The notes beneath the pieces were generated by a model. The model saw only the letters and a program-made list of their open reading frames with translations, did not search any database and had not been told where the DNA came from. Of a DNA stretch of 64,000 bases, positions 1 through 7,717 are shown piece by piece. How positions within the stretch are numbered: the stretch's first letter is position 1; each line of letters begins with the position of its first letter. Made by a program: the position numbers and the translations under genes. Source of the stretch: Bryobacterales bacterium (GTDB lineage: Bacteria > Acidobacteriota > Terriglobia > Bryobacterales > Bryobacteraceae); the NCBI GenBank assembly GCA_020847045.1, contig JADLCT010000054.1, positions 62,001 through 126,000 on the forward strand. The letters run 5' to 3'.

Positions 1-492
1 CAGCAGCAGAAGCCAGGCCTGCGCGTCGCGCGGCCGCACCAGCACCGCCCAGAAGCCCAGCGCTACGCATAGCCACGGCATCACCAGCATCATGACGGCG
101 CTCACCAGCGTGCGCCCGAACGAGGAACCCCGCGCCGGGCGCGACCCGCCGGGAATCAGAATCTCCTCGAGGCGGCCCGTGCGGTGGCTGATGCTGAGAC
201 GTACGGACTGGCCCGGCTCGCCGGACCCCGGCAGGTCCTTCATGCCGCGCAGTGGCTTCCCGTTCACGGCCAGCACGCGGTCGCCTTCATGCAGGCCCGC
301 GCCGCGCGACCTCTCCGACGTTCCCGACACGATATTCGTGCCCGGCAGCAGATCCATGTGCTCGAGCAGCGTGAAGCGCTCCTCGCTCCAGTTACGGACC
401 AGATCGTAGGTGTTCCGCGATTCGTACAGCAGCGTGGAGCACAGCAATCCCGCGATCAGGAAGTAGAGGAGCTTGGTGGAGACGCGCGGCAT
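1..492 (-). CDS. PDZ-domain membrane protein (N-terminal 164 residues, cut by window edge)
   Basis: Reading leftward from an ATG, the protein opens with a hydrophobic segment (about residues 7-18, LLYFLIAGLLCS), followed by a periplasmic-looking stretch and a PDZ-like core (about residues 55-100). The core carries GAGLHEGDRVLAVNGKPL, the usual PDZ signature of a hydrophobic pocket and a beta-turn. A second hydrophobic run (VSAVMMLVMPWLCVALGFWA) starts near residue 137, so at least two membrane segments are present before the window ends. In Acidobacteriota this arrangement is often the sensor part of a histidine kinase or a SpoIIE-type phosphatase. The output domain lies outside the window, so the function is not decided. 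It is divergent from the kinase gene at 578, with an 85-bp gap. Confidence 0.75.
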   Translation of the reverse strand, partial: MPRVSTKLLYFLIAGLLCSTLLYESRNTYDLVRNWSEERFTLLEHMDLLPGTNIVSGTSERSRGAGLHEGDRVLAVNGKPLRGMKDLPGSGEPGQSVRLSISHRTGRLEEILIPGGSRPARGSSFGRTLVSAVMMLVMPWLCVALGFWAVLVRPRDAQAWLLLL

Positions 493-577
493 AGCGAGGG
501 AAACCCTTCGACTGTCGTATTGTGACGGATCTCGCGCGGCCCTGCTGGCGGCGGCGCGATACAATTGGCTTTTCCCC

Positions 578-3313
578 GTGGTTGGACGCACTCTATCCCA
601 TTACGAGGTCCTCGAACAGATTGGCGAGGGCGGCATGGGAGTGGTGTGGCTGGCCCGCGATACACGCCTCGGCCGCACCGTCGCGCTGAAAGTGCTGCGC
701 CCCGGAACGCCTCACGATAGCGACCGCCGCAAGCGGTTTGCCCAGGAGGCTCGCGCCGCCTCCGCGTTGAACCACCCGAACATCGTCATCATCTATGAGA
801 TCGATTCCGAAGAGGGAGTCGACTTCATCGCCATGGAGCGCGTGCAAGGCAGCCCGCTCGACGAACTCATCGGACGCCGCGGACTCACCACCGGGCAGGT
901 GCTGAAAGTGGGCGCGCAGGTGGCCTCCGCGCTGGAGGCGGCCCACGCCGCCGGGATCATCCACCGCGATCTGAAACCCGCCAACATCATCGTTTCGCCC
1001 AGCGGCATCGCCAAGGTGCTCGACTTCGGACTGGCCAAGCTCACAGAGCCCGGCGCCAGCCTTGTCCAGACCGTCATCGCCGGCGCCGACACGCAGAACG
1101 AATCCGGCTCGCCTCTGCTGACGGCGCAGGGAATCGTGCTCGGCACGGCCGCCTACATGTCGCCCGAACAGGCCAGCGGCAAACCGCTGGACGTGCGATC
1201 CGACATTTTTTCGTTTGGCGCGGTTCTCTTTGAGATGATCACCGGCCAGCGTGCCTTTCCCGGCGACTCGGCGGTGAACACCATGGCCTCGCTGGTGAAC
1301 GATGAGCCGCCCGCCGTCCGCACGCTCGCCCCCGGCACGCCGCACGATCTGGAACGCGTGGTCACGCGCTGCCTGCGCAAGGATCCGGCGCGGCGCTTTC
1401 AGGGCGCCGCCGACTTGCGCGTGGCGTTGGAAGAACTGCGCGAGGAGCACGACTCGGGCTCTCTGCAGCCCGTCACTCCGGCCGTCGCGCGCCGTCCCGG
1501 CTTCAGTTGGATGCTGGCCCTGCTCTCCATCGGCATGCTGGCCGGTATTGGATTCGCCTGGTGGAAGCTGCTGACCCCCCGCGCGCCCGCGCCGCGCGAG
1601 TTGACGCGGCTCACCTCCGATCCCGGCCTTACCGGATTCCCCGCCATCTCCTCCGACGGCAAGCTCCTCGCCTACGCCACCGACCGCGCCACCGGGCGCG
1701 ACCTCGACATCTGGGTGCAGCAACTACCCGGCGGAGAGGCCGTCCGGCTCACCCGGCACGAGGTGGACGAGTATGAGCCGGCCTTCTCGCCCGATGCGGC
1801 CCGCATCGCCTTCCGCAGCGATCGCGAAGGCGGCGGCGTCTACATCATGCCCGCGCTGGGCGGCGGCGAACCCCGCCTGGTGGCTGCCGGAGGACGCAGC
1901 CCGGCCTTTTCGCCCGACGGCAAGCTGCTGGCTTACGCCGTGGGATCGCCCGGCGTGGGCGCCACCTTCGCCTTCGGCTCCAGCAACTTATTTGTCATTC
2001 CTGTGGACGGCGGACCGCCCAGGCGTCTGGCCCCATCCTTCGCCGTGGCGCAACATCCGGCGTTCACCGCCGACGGGAAGCACGTCGTGTTTCTGGGCAC
2101 CCAGCAGTTAGGACCGCCCGACTACGACTGGTGGCTCGCTCCTCTCGATGGCGGCGAGCCCGTCAACACGGGCGCCCTGGCGAAACTGCGCGAGCTGAAA
2201 TTCACCATCGGTCCCTATCCGTTCGCGGTGTGGGGCGAACGTTTCATTTTTTCCAGCGGACACGGCGACACCACCAACATCTGGTTGGCCCGTTTCGGCA
2301 GCGCCTGGAAAATGGTTGGCTCGCCGCGGCAGATCACCTCCGGTCCGGCCGAGGAACTGACGCCCGCCGTTTCCGCCGGCGGCCGCCTCGTGTTTACCAA
2401 CATACGGTCGAACGCCGACGTCTGGCAGGTGCCCGTGCAAACCAGCACGGGGAAGGTGGCCGGCGAGCCGCAACAGTTGACGCGGAACCCACTGGACGAC
2501 CAATACCCGCACATCTCCGCCGATGGCAAGCGCATCGCCTTCGTCAGCCAGCGAGGCGGCGCCGCCGGCGACATCTGGCTTCTGGATACGGCCACCATGC
2601 GCCAGACGCAGCTCACCGCCACGCCCGCCCGCGAGATGAATCCGCATCTATCCGCCGACGGCGCTTCCATCGCCTACGGCGCGATTGCCAACGACAAGCG
2701 TGAAATCTACCTGTGGCGGGAAGGCGGGCTGGCCCCCGAGAAGCTGTGCGACGACTGCGGCCTGATGCGCGACGCCACCCCGGCCATGGATAAGCTGCTA
2801 CTGCAGGTAGGACCGCCCCAGCACGTCGAGGAGATGGACGTGGCCACGCGCCGCCTCCGTCCGCTGATCTCGCATCCGAAGCATCCCGTCTATGGCCCGC
2901 GCCGCTCGCCCGACGGCAAGTGGGTGGCCTTCCAGGTGGTGGAGCGACCCACGGCGCGAGTGCTCTACATCGCTCCCTACGCCGCCGATGGCCCGATTCC
3001 CCAGGAACGGTGGATCCGCGTCAGCGACGGCGTCTCCATGGACCGGAACCCTGTCTGGTCGCCCGACGGCAAGCTGCTGTACTTCCTCTCCGAACGCGAC
3101 TCCTTCCGGTGCATCTGGGCGCAGCATCTGGACCTGGAGGCCGGACGCACCTCCGGCGCGCCGTTCCCCGTCTTCCACGCCCACACCGCCGTCCGGAACA
3201 TGATGAACATCGACGGCCCGGCGCGCGTGAATCTGACCGTCAGCGCCGGACGCCTGGTATTCGCCATGGGCGAAGTAACAGGCAACCTGTGGGCCACGGA
3301 TGTCGCCGAGTGA
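578..3313 (+). CDS. Ser/Thr protein kinase with C-terminal TolB-like beta-propeller
   Basis: About 911 residues from a GTG start chosen because the kinase fold begins almost at once (GRTLSHYEVLEQIGEGGMG). The frame stays open upstream but gives no kinase sequence. The kinase domain (residues about 9-270) has all key motifs: glycine loop GEGGMG, VALK lysine near residue 38, HRDLKPANI with the catalytic Asp near 131, DFG near 149, and the GTAAYMSPEQ activation segment. One membrane helix (about 310-330, WMLALLSIGMLAGIGFAWW) separates it from a periplasmic propeller made of repeated PD40/WD40-like blades (for example PAFSPDAARIAFRSDREGG). This is the common Acidobacterial receptor kinase layout, presumably sensing an external ligand. 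Nothing next to it identifies a substrate. Confidence 0.93.
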   Translation: MVGRTLSHYEVLEQIGEGGMGVVWLARDTRLGRTVALKVLRPGTPHDSDRRKRFAQEARAASALNHPNIVIIYEIDSEEGVDFIAMERVQGSPLDELIGRRGLTTGQVLKVGAQVASALEAAHAAGIIHRDLKPANIIVSPSGIAKVLDFGLAKLTEPGASLVQTVIAGADTQNESGSPLLTAQGIVLGTAAYMSPEQASGKPLDVRSDIFSFGAVLFEMITGQRAFPGDSAVNTMASLVNDEPPAVRTLAPGTPHDLERVVTRCLRKDPARRFQGAADLRVALEELREEHDSGSLQPVTPAVARRPGFSWMLALLSIGMLAGIGFAWWKLLTPRAPAPRELTRLTSDPGLTGFPAISSDGKLLAYATDRATGRDLDIWVQQLPGGEAVRLTRHEVDEYEPAFSPDAARIAFRSDREGGGVYIMPALGGGEPRLVAAGGRSPAFSPDGKLLAYAVGSPGVGATFAFGSSNLFVIPVDGGPPRRLAPSFAVAQHPAFTADGKHVVFLGTQQLGPPDYDWWLAPLDGGEPVNTGALAKLRELKFTIGPYPFAVWGERFIFSSGHGDTTNIWLARFGSAWKMVGSPRQITSGPAEELTPAVSAGGRLVFTNIRSNADVWQVPVQTSTGKVAGEPQQLTRNPLDDQYPHISADGKRIAFVSQRGGAAGDIWLLDTATMRQTQLTATPAREMNPHLSADGASIAYGAIANDKREIYLWREGGLAPEKLCDDCGLMRDATPAMDKLLLQVGPPQHVEEMDVATRRLRPLISHPKHPVYGPRRSPDGKWVAFQVVERPTARVLYIAPYAADGPIPQERWIRVSDGVSMDRNPVWSPDGKLLYFLSERDSFRCIWAQHLDLEAGRTSGAPFPVFHAHTAVRNMMNIDGPARVNLTVSAGRLVFAMGEVTGNLWATDVAE

Positions 3314-3375
3314 CGGCCTCCGGCCTTGCGGCCTCTGGCCGTTCTAAACTAGAAGAGGATCCCGGGGGAGCGATC

Positions 3376-4305
3376 ATGTCCGCAGTCACGACCATTACCA
3401 GCGAAATTCTCGCCCTGAAGCGCGAACGCAAGGCGGTGATCCTGGCTCACCACTACCAGGACAGCGAGATCCAGGAACTGGCCGACTATACCGGCGACAG
3501 CCTCGAGCTGGCGCGGAAAGCGCGCGACTTCGACGGCGGCGTCATCGCCTTTTGCGGCGTCTGGTTCATGGCCGAAACGGCGAAAATTCTCAACCCCACG
3601 AAAACCGTCGTGGTGCCCGACGCCGAGGCCGGGTGCAGCCTTGTGGACGCCTGCACGGCCGAACAGACGCGCGCCTTCAAACGCCGCTACCCGGACCACG
3701 CCGTGGTCAGCTACATCAACACCTCGGCCGAGGTGAAGGCCGAAAGCGATATCATCTGCACCTCGCGCAACGCCGTGAAAGTGGTGGAGTCGTTCCCGGC
3801 CAGCCAGCCTCTTCTCTTTCTGCCCGACGTGAACCTGGGCAACTGGGTGCAGCGCCAGACGGGCCGCCAGAACATGCGCATCTGGCAGGGCGCCTGCATC
3901 GTGCACGCCACCTTCCCGGCTCGCCGCTTGGTGCACTTGAAGCACCAGCATCCGGACGCGCTGGTGGCCGCCCACCCAGAGTGCCCGCCCGAGGTGCTGG
4001 CCCTGGCCGATTTCATCGGCTCCACCTCGGCCATCATCGAGTGGGCCGTCAACGCACCAAGCGAAGAGATTATCGTGATGACCGAAAGCGGCGTCCGGCA
4101 TTCGCTGGAACGCCTGGCCCCGGGCAAGCGGTTTGTCTTCGTGCCCAATGAGAACTGCAACTGCAGCGAATGTCCCTACATGAAGCGCAACACGCTGGAG
4201 AAGCTGCGCGACTGCCTGGACACGCTGGAGCCGCGCGTGGAACTTCCGGACGAGCTCATGCGGCGCGCCGCGCTGCCCATTGAGCGCATGTTGGCTCTGA
4301 AGTGA
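3376..4305 (+). CDS. nadA: Quinolinate synthase
   Basis: 309 residues. NadA condenses iminoaspartate with dihydroxyacetone phosphate to give quinolinate, the first dedicated NAD precursor, using an oxygen-labile [4Fe-4S] cluster. The family start LAHHYQDSEIQELADYTGDS is clear, as are three Cys regions at the expected positions: AGCSLVDAC, GACIVH and NCNCSECPYMK. The ATG has a strong purine-rich Shine-Dalgarno (GGGGGAG) five bases upstream. The stop codon TGA overlaps the GTG start of moaA, so the two are translationally coupled. No nadB or nadC lies in the window. The length is that of the short, single-domain form of the family. Confidence 0.96.
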   Translation: MSAVTTITSEILALKRERKAVILAHHYQDSEIQELADYTGDSLELARKARDFDGGVIAFCGVWFMAETAKILNPTKTVVVPDAEAGCSLVDACTAEQTRAFKRRYPDHAVVSYINTSAEVKAESDIICTSRNAVKVVESFPASQPLLFLPDVNLGNWVQRQTGRQNMRIWQGACIVHATFPARRLVHLKHQHPDALVAAHPECPPEVLALADFIGSTSAIIEWAVNAPSEEIIVMTESGVRHSLERLAPGKRFVFVPNENCNCSECPYMKRNTLEKLRDCLDTLEPRVELPDELMRRAALPIERMLALK

Positions 4306-5324
4306 CCCCTGGCGTCCAACCCGGACCGCTCGTGGACGGCTTCGGCCGCCTGCACGACAACCTGCGCATTTCCGTCACCGACCGCTGCAATATCCGCTGC
4401 TTCTACTGCATGCCCGAGACGGGCGCGCCCTTTGTGCCGCACCGGGAAATTCTCCGCTACGAGGAGATTGAGCAGGTGGCTCGTGTGGCGGCGCGTCTGG
4501 GCGTGCGCAAGCTGCGCCTCACAGGCGGAGAGCCGCTGGTGCGCCGCGACCTGCCAGAACTGGTGCAAAAGCTGGCCGTCATTCCGGGCATCGAGGATCT
4601 CGGCCTCACCACCAACGGAGTGCTCCTCGAACGTCTCGCGCGCCCCCTGGCCGAAGCCGGCTTGAAACGGCTGAACGTCCACCTCGACACGCTCGACCGC
4701 GCCCGTTTTGAGCACATCACCCGGCGCGACGAGCTGCACGGCGTGCTCGCCGGCATCGACGCCGCGCAAGCCGCCGGACTGCCCGTGAAGATCAACTCGG
4801 TCGCGGTGAAGGGACTGGTCGAGCCCGACATTGTTCCCCTGGCCCGGTTCGGCCGCGAACGCGGCATCGAGATTCGCTACATCGAGTTCATGCCGCTGGA
4901 CGCGCAGGGCCTTTGGCTGCGCGACAAGGTGCTGAAGGCCAGCGACATCCTGGCCATGCTGGCCGAGGGCATTGGTCCGCTCGATCCGCTTCCCGTCAGT
5001 GACCCGCGCGCCCCTGCGCTCGAATACCGTTTCCGCGACGGGGTTGGCGCCGTCGGCTTCATCGCCAGCGTGACGCGTCCGTTCTGCCTGAACTGCAACC
5101 GCATCCGCCTCACCGCCGACGGCCATCTCCGCTACTGTCTGTTCGCGCACGAGGAGATGGATGTGAAGGGCGTGCTGCGCGATGAGTCGCTCGATGCGGA
5201 GGCGCGCGAGGAGGCTCTGGCGGAGCGGATCCGCGCCAACGTCCGGGCCAAGTGGATCGGTCATGAGATCAACTCCACGCAGTTCGTCCCGCCGCCGCGG
5301 CCCATGTACGCCATCGGAGGATGA
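4302..5324 (+). CDS. moaA: GTP 3',8-cyclase (molybdenum cofactor synthesis)
   Basis: 340 residues from GTG inside the nadA stop (GTGA overlap). MoaA is a radical-SAM enzyme that cyclises GTP in the first step of molybdopterin synthesis, working with MoaC. It has the N-terminal SAM cluster motif DRCNIRCFYCMPE, the GGEPL motif, the second cluster CLNCNRIRLTADGHLRYCLF, and the functionally important C-terminal Gly-Gly (MYAIGG). It is coupled to ppk2 by an ATGA overlap. Together with nadA this places two oxygen-sensitive Fe-S enzymes of unrelated pathways in one transcript. No other moa or moe gene is in the window. Confidence 0.96.
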   Translation: MTPGVQPGPLVDGFGRLHDNLRISVTDRCNIRCFYCMPETGAPFVPHREILRYEEIEQVARVAARLGVRKLRLTGGEPLVRRDLPELVQKLAVIPGIEDLGLTTNGVLLERLARPLAEAGLKRLNVHLDTLDRARFEHITRRDELHGVLAGIDAAQAAGLPVKINSVAVKGLVEPDIVPLARFGRERGIEIRYIEFMPLDAQGLWLRDKVLKASDILAMLAEGIGPLDPLPVSDPRAPALEYRFRDGVGAVGFIASVTRPFCLNCNRIRLTADGHLRYCLFAHEEMDVKGVLRDESLDAEAREEALAERIRANVRAKWIGHEINSTQFVPPPRPMYAIGG

Positions 5325-6235
5325 CCGTGGCCAAGCAGAACGACCGTCTCGATCAACTGCACAGGCGTTTCGAGGTGAAGCCGGGAACTAAGGTAAGGCT
5401 GGAGCGTCACGATCCGGCCTGGGCGGGCGGCGGAGAGATCTCCCGCAAGGCCGCGCGCGCGATCGCCGCCGCCGAAATGGACGGTGACCTGGCTGAACTG
5501 GCCAAGTCACAGGAGCTGTTCTATGCCGGCCGCTCCCGCGCGCTGCTGGTGATCTTCCAGGCGCTGGACGCCGCCGGCAAAGATGGCACCATCAAGCACG
5601 TCATGACCGGGCTGAATCCGCAGGGCGTGCGCGTAAGCAGCTTCAAAGCGCCATCCAGCCAGGAGCTGGCCCACACCTTTTTGTGGCGTTACACGGAGCA
5701 CCTGCCCGAGCGCGGCATGATCGGCATCTTCAACCGCAGCTACTACGAGGAGGTGCTCGTCGTGCGTGTGCACCCCGAATACCTCGTCCCGCAGAAACTG
5801 CCCGCCAAGAAGTTCAACGGACGCTTCTGGCGCGAGCGCTACGAGGATATCAACGCCTATGAGCGTCACTTGACGCGCAACGGCACCGTGATTCTGAAGT
5901 TCTTCCTCCACGTCTCGAAGGAGGAGCAGAGGCAGCGGCTGCTCGAACGCATCGACAATCCGGAGAAGCACTGGAAGTTCAATCCGGCGGACCTGGGCGA
6001 GAGGCGTTTGTGGGACCAGTACGGCCGCGCCTTCGAGGAGGCATTGACGGCCACCAGCACGAAAGCGGCGCCCTGGTACATCATTCCCGCCGATAACAAG
6101 TGGATGATGCGGGCTTTGGTGGCGAGCATCCTGTCGGCGAAGCTGCACTCACTCCAACTGCGCGCGCCGGTGCTGCCCGAGGCCGAAAAGGCGAAGCTGG
6201 CCGAGGCGCGGGAAGAACTGCTGCGGGAGGACTGA
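5321..6235 (+). CDS. ppk2: Polyphosphate kinase 2 family phosphotransferase
   Basis: 304 residues, ATG overlapping the moaA stop. PPK2 enzymes move phosphate between polyphosphate and nucleoside mono- or diphosphates. Visible features are the Walker A-like FQALDAAGKDGTIKHV, the substrate-facing FNRSYYEEVLVVRVHPE segment and the conserved lid/late motif FLHVSKEEQRQRLLERIDNPEKHWKF, all typical of the single-domain family. The length and the motif set resemble the class that can phosphorylate AMP and ADP, but the exact class cannot be fixed by eye. It is the last gene of the nadA-moaA-ppk2 operon, converging on the hslR-like gene 25 bp downstream. Confidence 0.92.
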   Translation: MTVAKQNDRLDQLHRRFEVKPGTKVRLERHDPAWAGGGEISRKAARAIAAAEMDGDLAELAKSQELFYAGRSRALLVIFQALDAAGKDGTIKHVMTGLNPQGVRVSSFKAPSSQELAHTFLWRYTEHLPERGMIGIFNRSYYEEVLVVRVHPEYLVPQKLPAKKFNGRFWRERYEDINAYERHLTRNGTVILKFFLHVSKEEQRQRLLERIDNPEKHWKFNPADLGERRLWDQYGRAFEEALTATSTKAAPWYIIPADNKWMMRALVASILSAKLHSLQLRAPVLPEAEKAKLAEAREELLRED

Positions 6236-6260
6236 GCGCGGGCCGTGGCGGCGCGGCGGC

Positions 6261-6644
6261 TCAGACGCGGCCACGAAACCGGTTGATCTCGCGGCGGTCC
6301 TTTTTGCCGGGGCGTCCTTTCGGAAACGAGCCGGTCTCGCCGGCGGCGGCTTTACGCGCGGCGGCGGCCTGGATGCGCGCTGCACGGCTCTCCTCGGGTT
6401 CGTGATACAGCGCCTGGGCGATGGGCGCCGGCCCACGCACCTCGCTGAGCGCGAGAACCTCGATGTGATAGTCGCCCAGGGCGTTCCGGATGGTCAACTG
6501 ATCGCCTGTTCGCACCTCGTGCGCCGGCTTGACGGTCTGTCCGTTCAGGGTGACGCGACCGAGGTCGCAGGCGTGAGTGGCCAGCGACCGCGTCTTGAAG
6601 AAACGCGCCGCCCAAAGCCACTTGTCGATGCGAAGCCGGGGCAT
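6261..6644 (-). CDS. hslR: S4-domain RNA-binding protein, Hsp15-like
   Basis: 127 residues. The N-terminal S4 fold is clear: MPRLRIDKWLWAARFFKTRS followed by ATHACDLGRVTLNGQTVKPAHEV. HslR/Hsp15 binds stalled 50S subunits carrying peptidyl-tRNA. The C-terminal tail is Lys/Arg rich (AARKAAAG, GRPGKKDRREINRFRGRV), like the basic tail of Hsp15. The chosen ATG matches the family start; the upstream extension of the frame runs through a tandem repeat and is not protein-like. The gene is divergent from the phosphotransferase gene. The symbol rests on family resemblance only; it could be another small S4 protein such as an RqcH-associated RqcP type. Confidence 0.85.
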   Translation of the reverse strand: MPRLRIDKWLWAARFFKTRSLATHACDLGRVTLNGQTVKPAHEVRTGDQLTIRNALGDYHIEVLALSEVRGPAPIAQALYHEPEESRAARIQAAAARKAAAGETGSFPKGRPGKKDRREINRFRGRV

Positions 6645-6725
6645 GACCGTATTGTCGCGCGACGCCGCGGCATGGCCATACTGCCGCGCGATAAGCGCGG
6701 CGGGGTAACACTGACGCGCGGTAAG
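6641..6725 (+). repeat. Three imperfect tandem repeats of about 29 bp
   Basis: Copies begin near 6641, 6670 and 6699. Over their first 22 bases the first two agree at 18 positions and all four differences are transitions. The third is more degenerate, keeping ACTG, CGCGCG and, with copy 2, TAAG. Copy 1 includes the hslR-like ATG (minus strand). The junction of copies 2 and 3 forms a perfect 7-bp inverted repeat, GCCGCGC/GCGCGGC, at 6683-6701. They lie in the promoter region shared by two divergent genes, so they could be operator sites or simply a local duplication. Confidence 0.6.
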
Positions 6726-6733
6726 ATGGCCAC

Positions 6734-7717
6734 TTGTTCGAGTTGACAGAGGATAACGCGGGCCAGTACCTGGCCGGGCGCGGAATGACCGGCGCCTGGC
6801 GGTCACGGTCACTGGGGGGCGGCGTATCGAACACCGTGGTGCTGGCCGTCAGCGGCGAGCGGCGCTGGGTGTTAAAGCAGGCCCTGGGGCGGTTGCGCGT
6901 GGAAGAAGAGTGGCTGGCCGACCGCGCGCGCATCTGGCGCGAGTGCGAGTCCTTGCGCCGCCTGGCGCGGGTGTTGCCCGCGGGCGCGGTTCCGGCCGTG
7001 GTGTTCGAGGACCGCGACGAGTACATTTTCGCCATGGAGGCGGGCCCCGAGGCGTCGGTGGATTGGAAAACCCGGCTGCTCGCGGGTGAGATGGATCCGG
7101 CCGTTGCGGATCGCGTGGGGTTCCTGTTACGCCGGATGATGGAGGCCACCTGGCATGCGCCGGACTGGTTCGACGCCTTCGGCGATCAGACCTGTTTCGA
7201 CCAGTTGCGCCTGGACCCCTACTACCGTTTCACGGCATCCCGGCAAAGCGATCTCGCCGAGGCGTTCGCCGACCGGATCCATTCCTGCCGCCGCGAGGCT
7301 CACTCGCTCGTTCATGGCGACTTCTCGCCTAAGAACCTGCTGGTGGACGGCTCGGGTGTGATGCTGATCGACTGTGAGGTGGTTCATTTCGGCGATCCGG
7401 GTTTCGACGCGGGGTTCCTGCTGAATCATCTGCTGCTGAAGTCGCATCACCGGCGCGGCTGGGCGGCGGGGTACCGCGAATGCGCGGAAGCTTTCTGGAA
7501 CCAGGCGTGGCAAGGCGCGCCGGAGGACTGGCGGGCCTGGTTTCTCGACACCTCCCTGAGGCACCTGGGTTGCCTGCATCTGGCGAGGGTGGAAGGCAAG
7601 TCGCCCGCCGAGTATCTGGACGCCGATGCACGCAACCGGGTGCGTGGTTTCGCAAGGGAGTTGATTCTGTGGCCCGCGCGTTCCGTGGGCGACATATGGG
7701 ACAGGTTGGGTGCATGA
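6734..7717 (+). CDS. Aminoglycoside phosphotransferase (APH) fold small-molecule kinase
   Basis: 327 residues from TTG. The protein has an APH/choline-kinase type fold: N-lobe glycine loop SLGGGVSNTVVLAV, lysine in RWVLKQAL, the catalytic loop LVHGDFSPKNLLV and the metal site MLIDCEVVHFGDP. These show an ATP-dependent kinase of a small hydroxylated molecule. The substrate is unknown; methylthioribose kinase and homoserine kinase II belong to the same fold. It overlaps the start of the enolase-like gene by ATGA, so the two products are probably made together, and a phosphorylated product feeding a lyase of the enolase family is a reasonable guess. Near the TTG the only purine-rich stretch is weak (GGTAAG). 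Confidence 0.85.
   Translation: MFELTEDNAGQYLAGRGMTGAWRSRSLGGGVSNTVVLAVSGERRWVLKQALGRLRVEEEWLADRARIWRECESLRRLARVLPAGAVPAVVFEDRDEYIFAMEAGPEASVDWKTRLLAGEMDPAVADRVGFLLRRMMEATWHAPDWFDAFGDQTCFDQLRLDPYYRFTASRQSDLAEAFADRIHSCRREAHSLVHGDFSPKNLLVDGSGVMLIDCEVVHFGDPGFDAGFLLNHLLLKSHHRRGWAAGYRECAEAFWNQAWQGAPEDWRAWFLDTSLRHLGCLHLARVEGKSPAEYLDADARNRVRGFARELILWPARSVGDIWDRLGA

Noticed and set aside
593-1723. Long open frame opposite the first Ser/Thr kinase, and many similar long antisense frames across the window
   Set aside because: High GC content keeps antisense frames open; they show no known domains, are Arg/Gly/Ala/His-rich and lie against clear genes.
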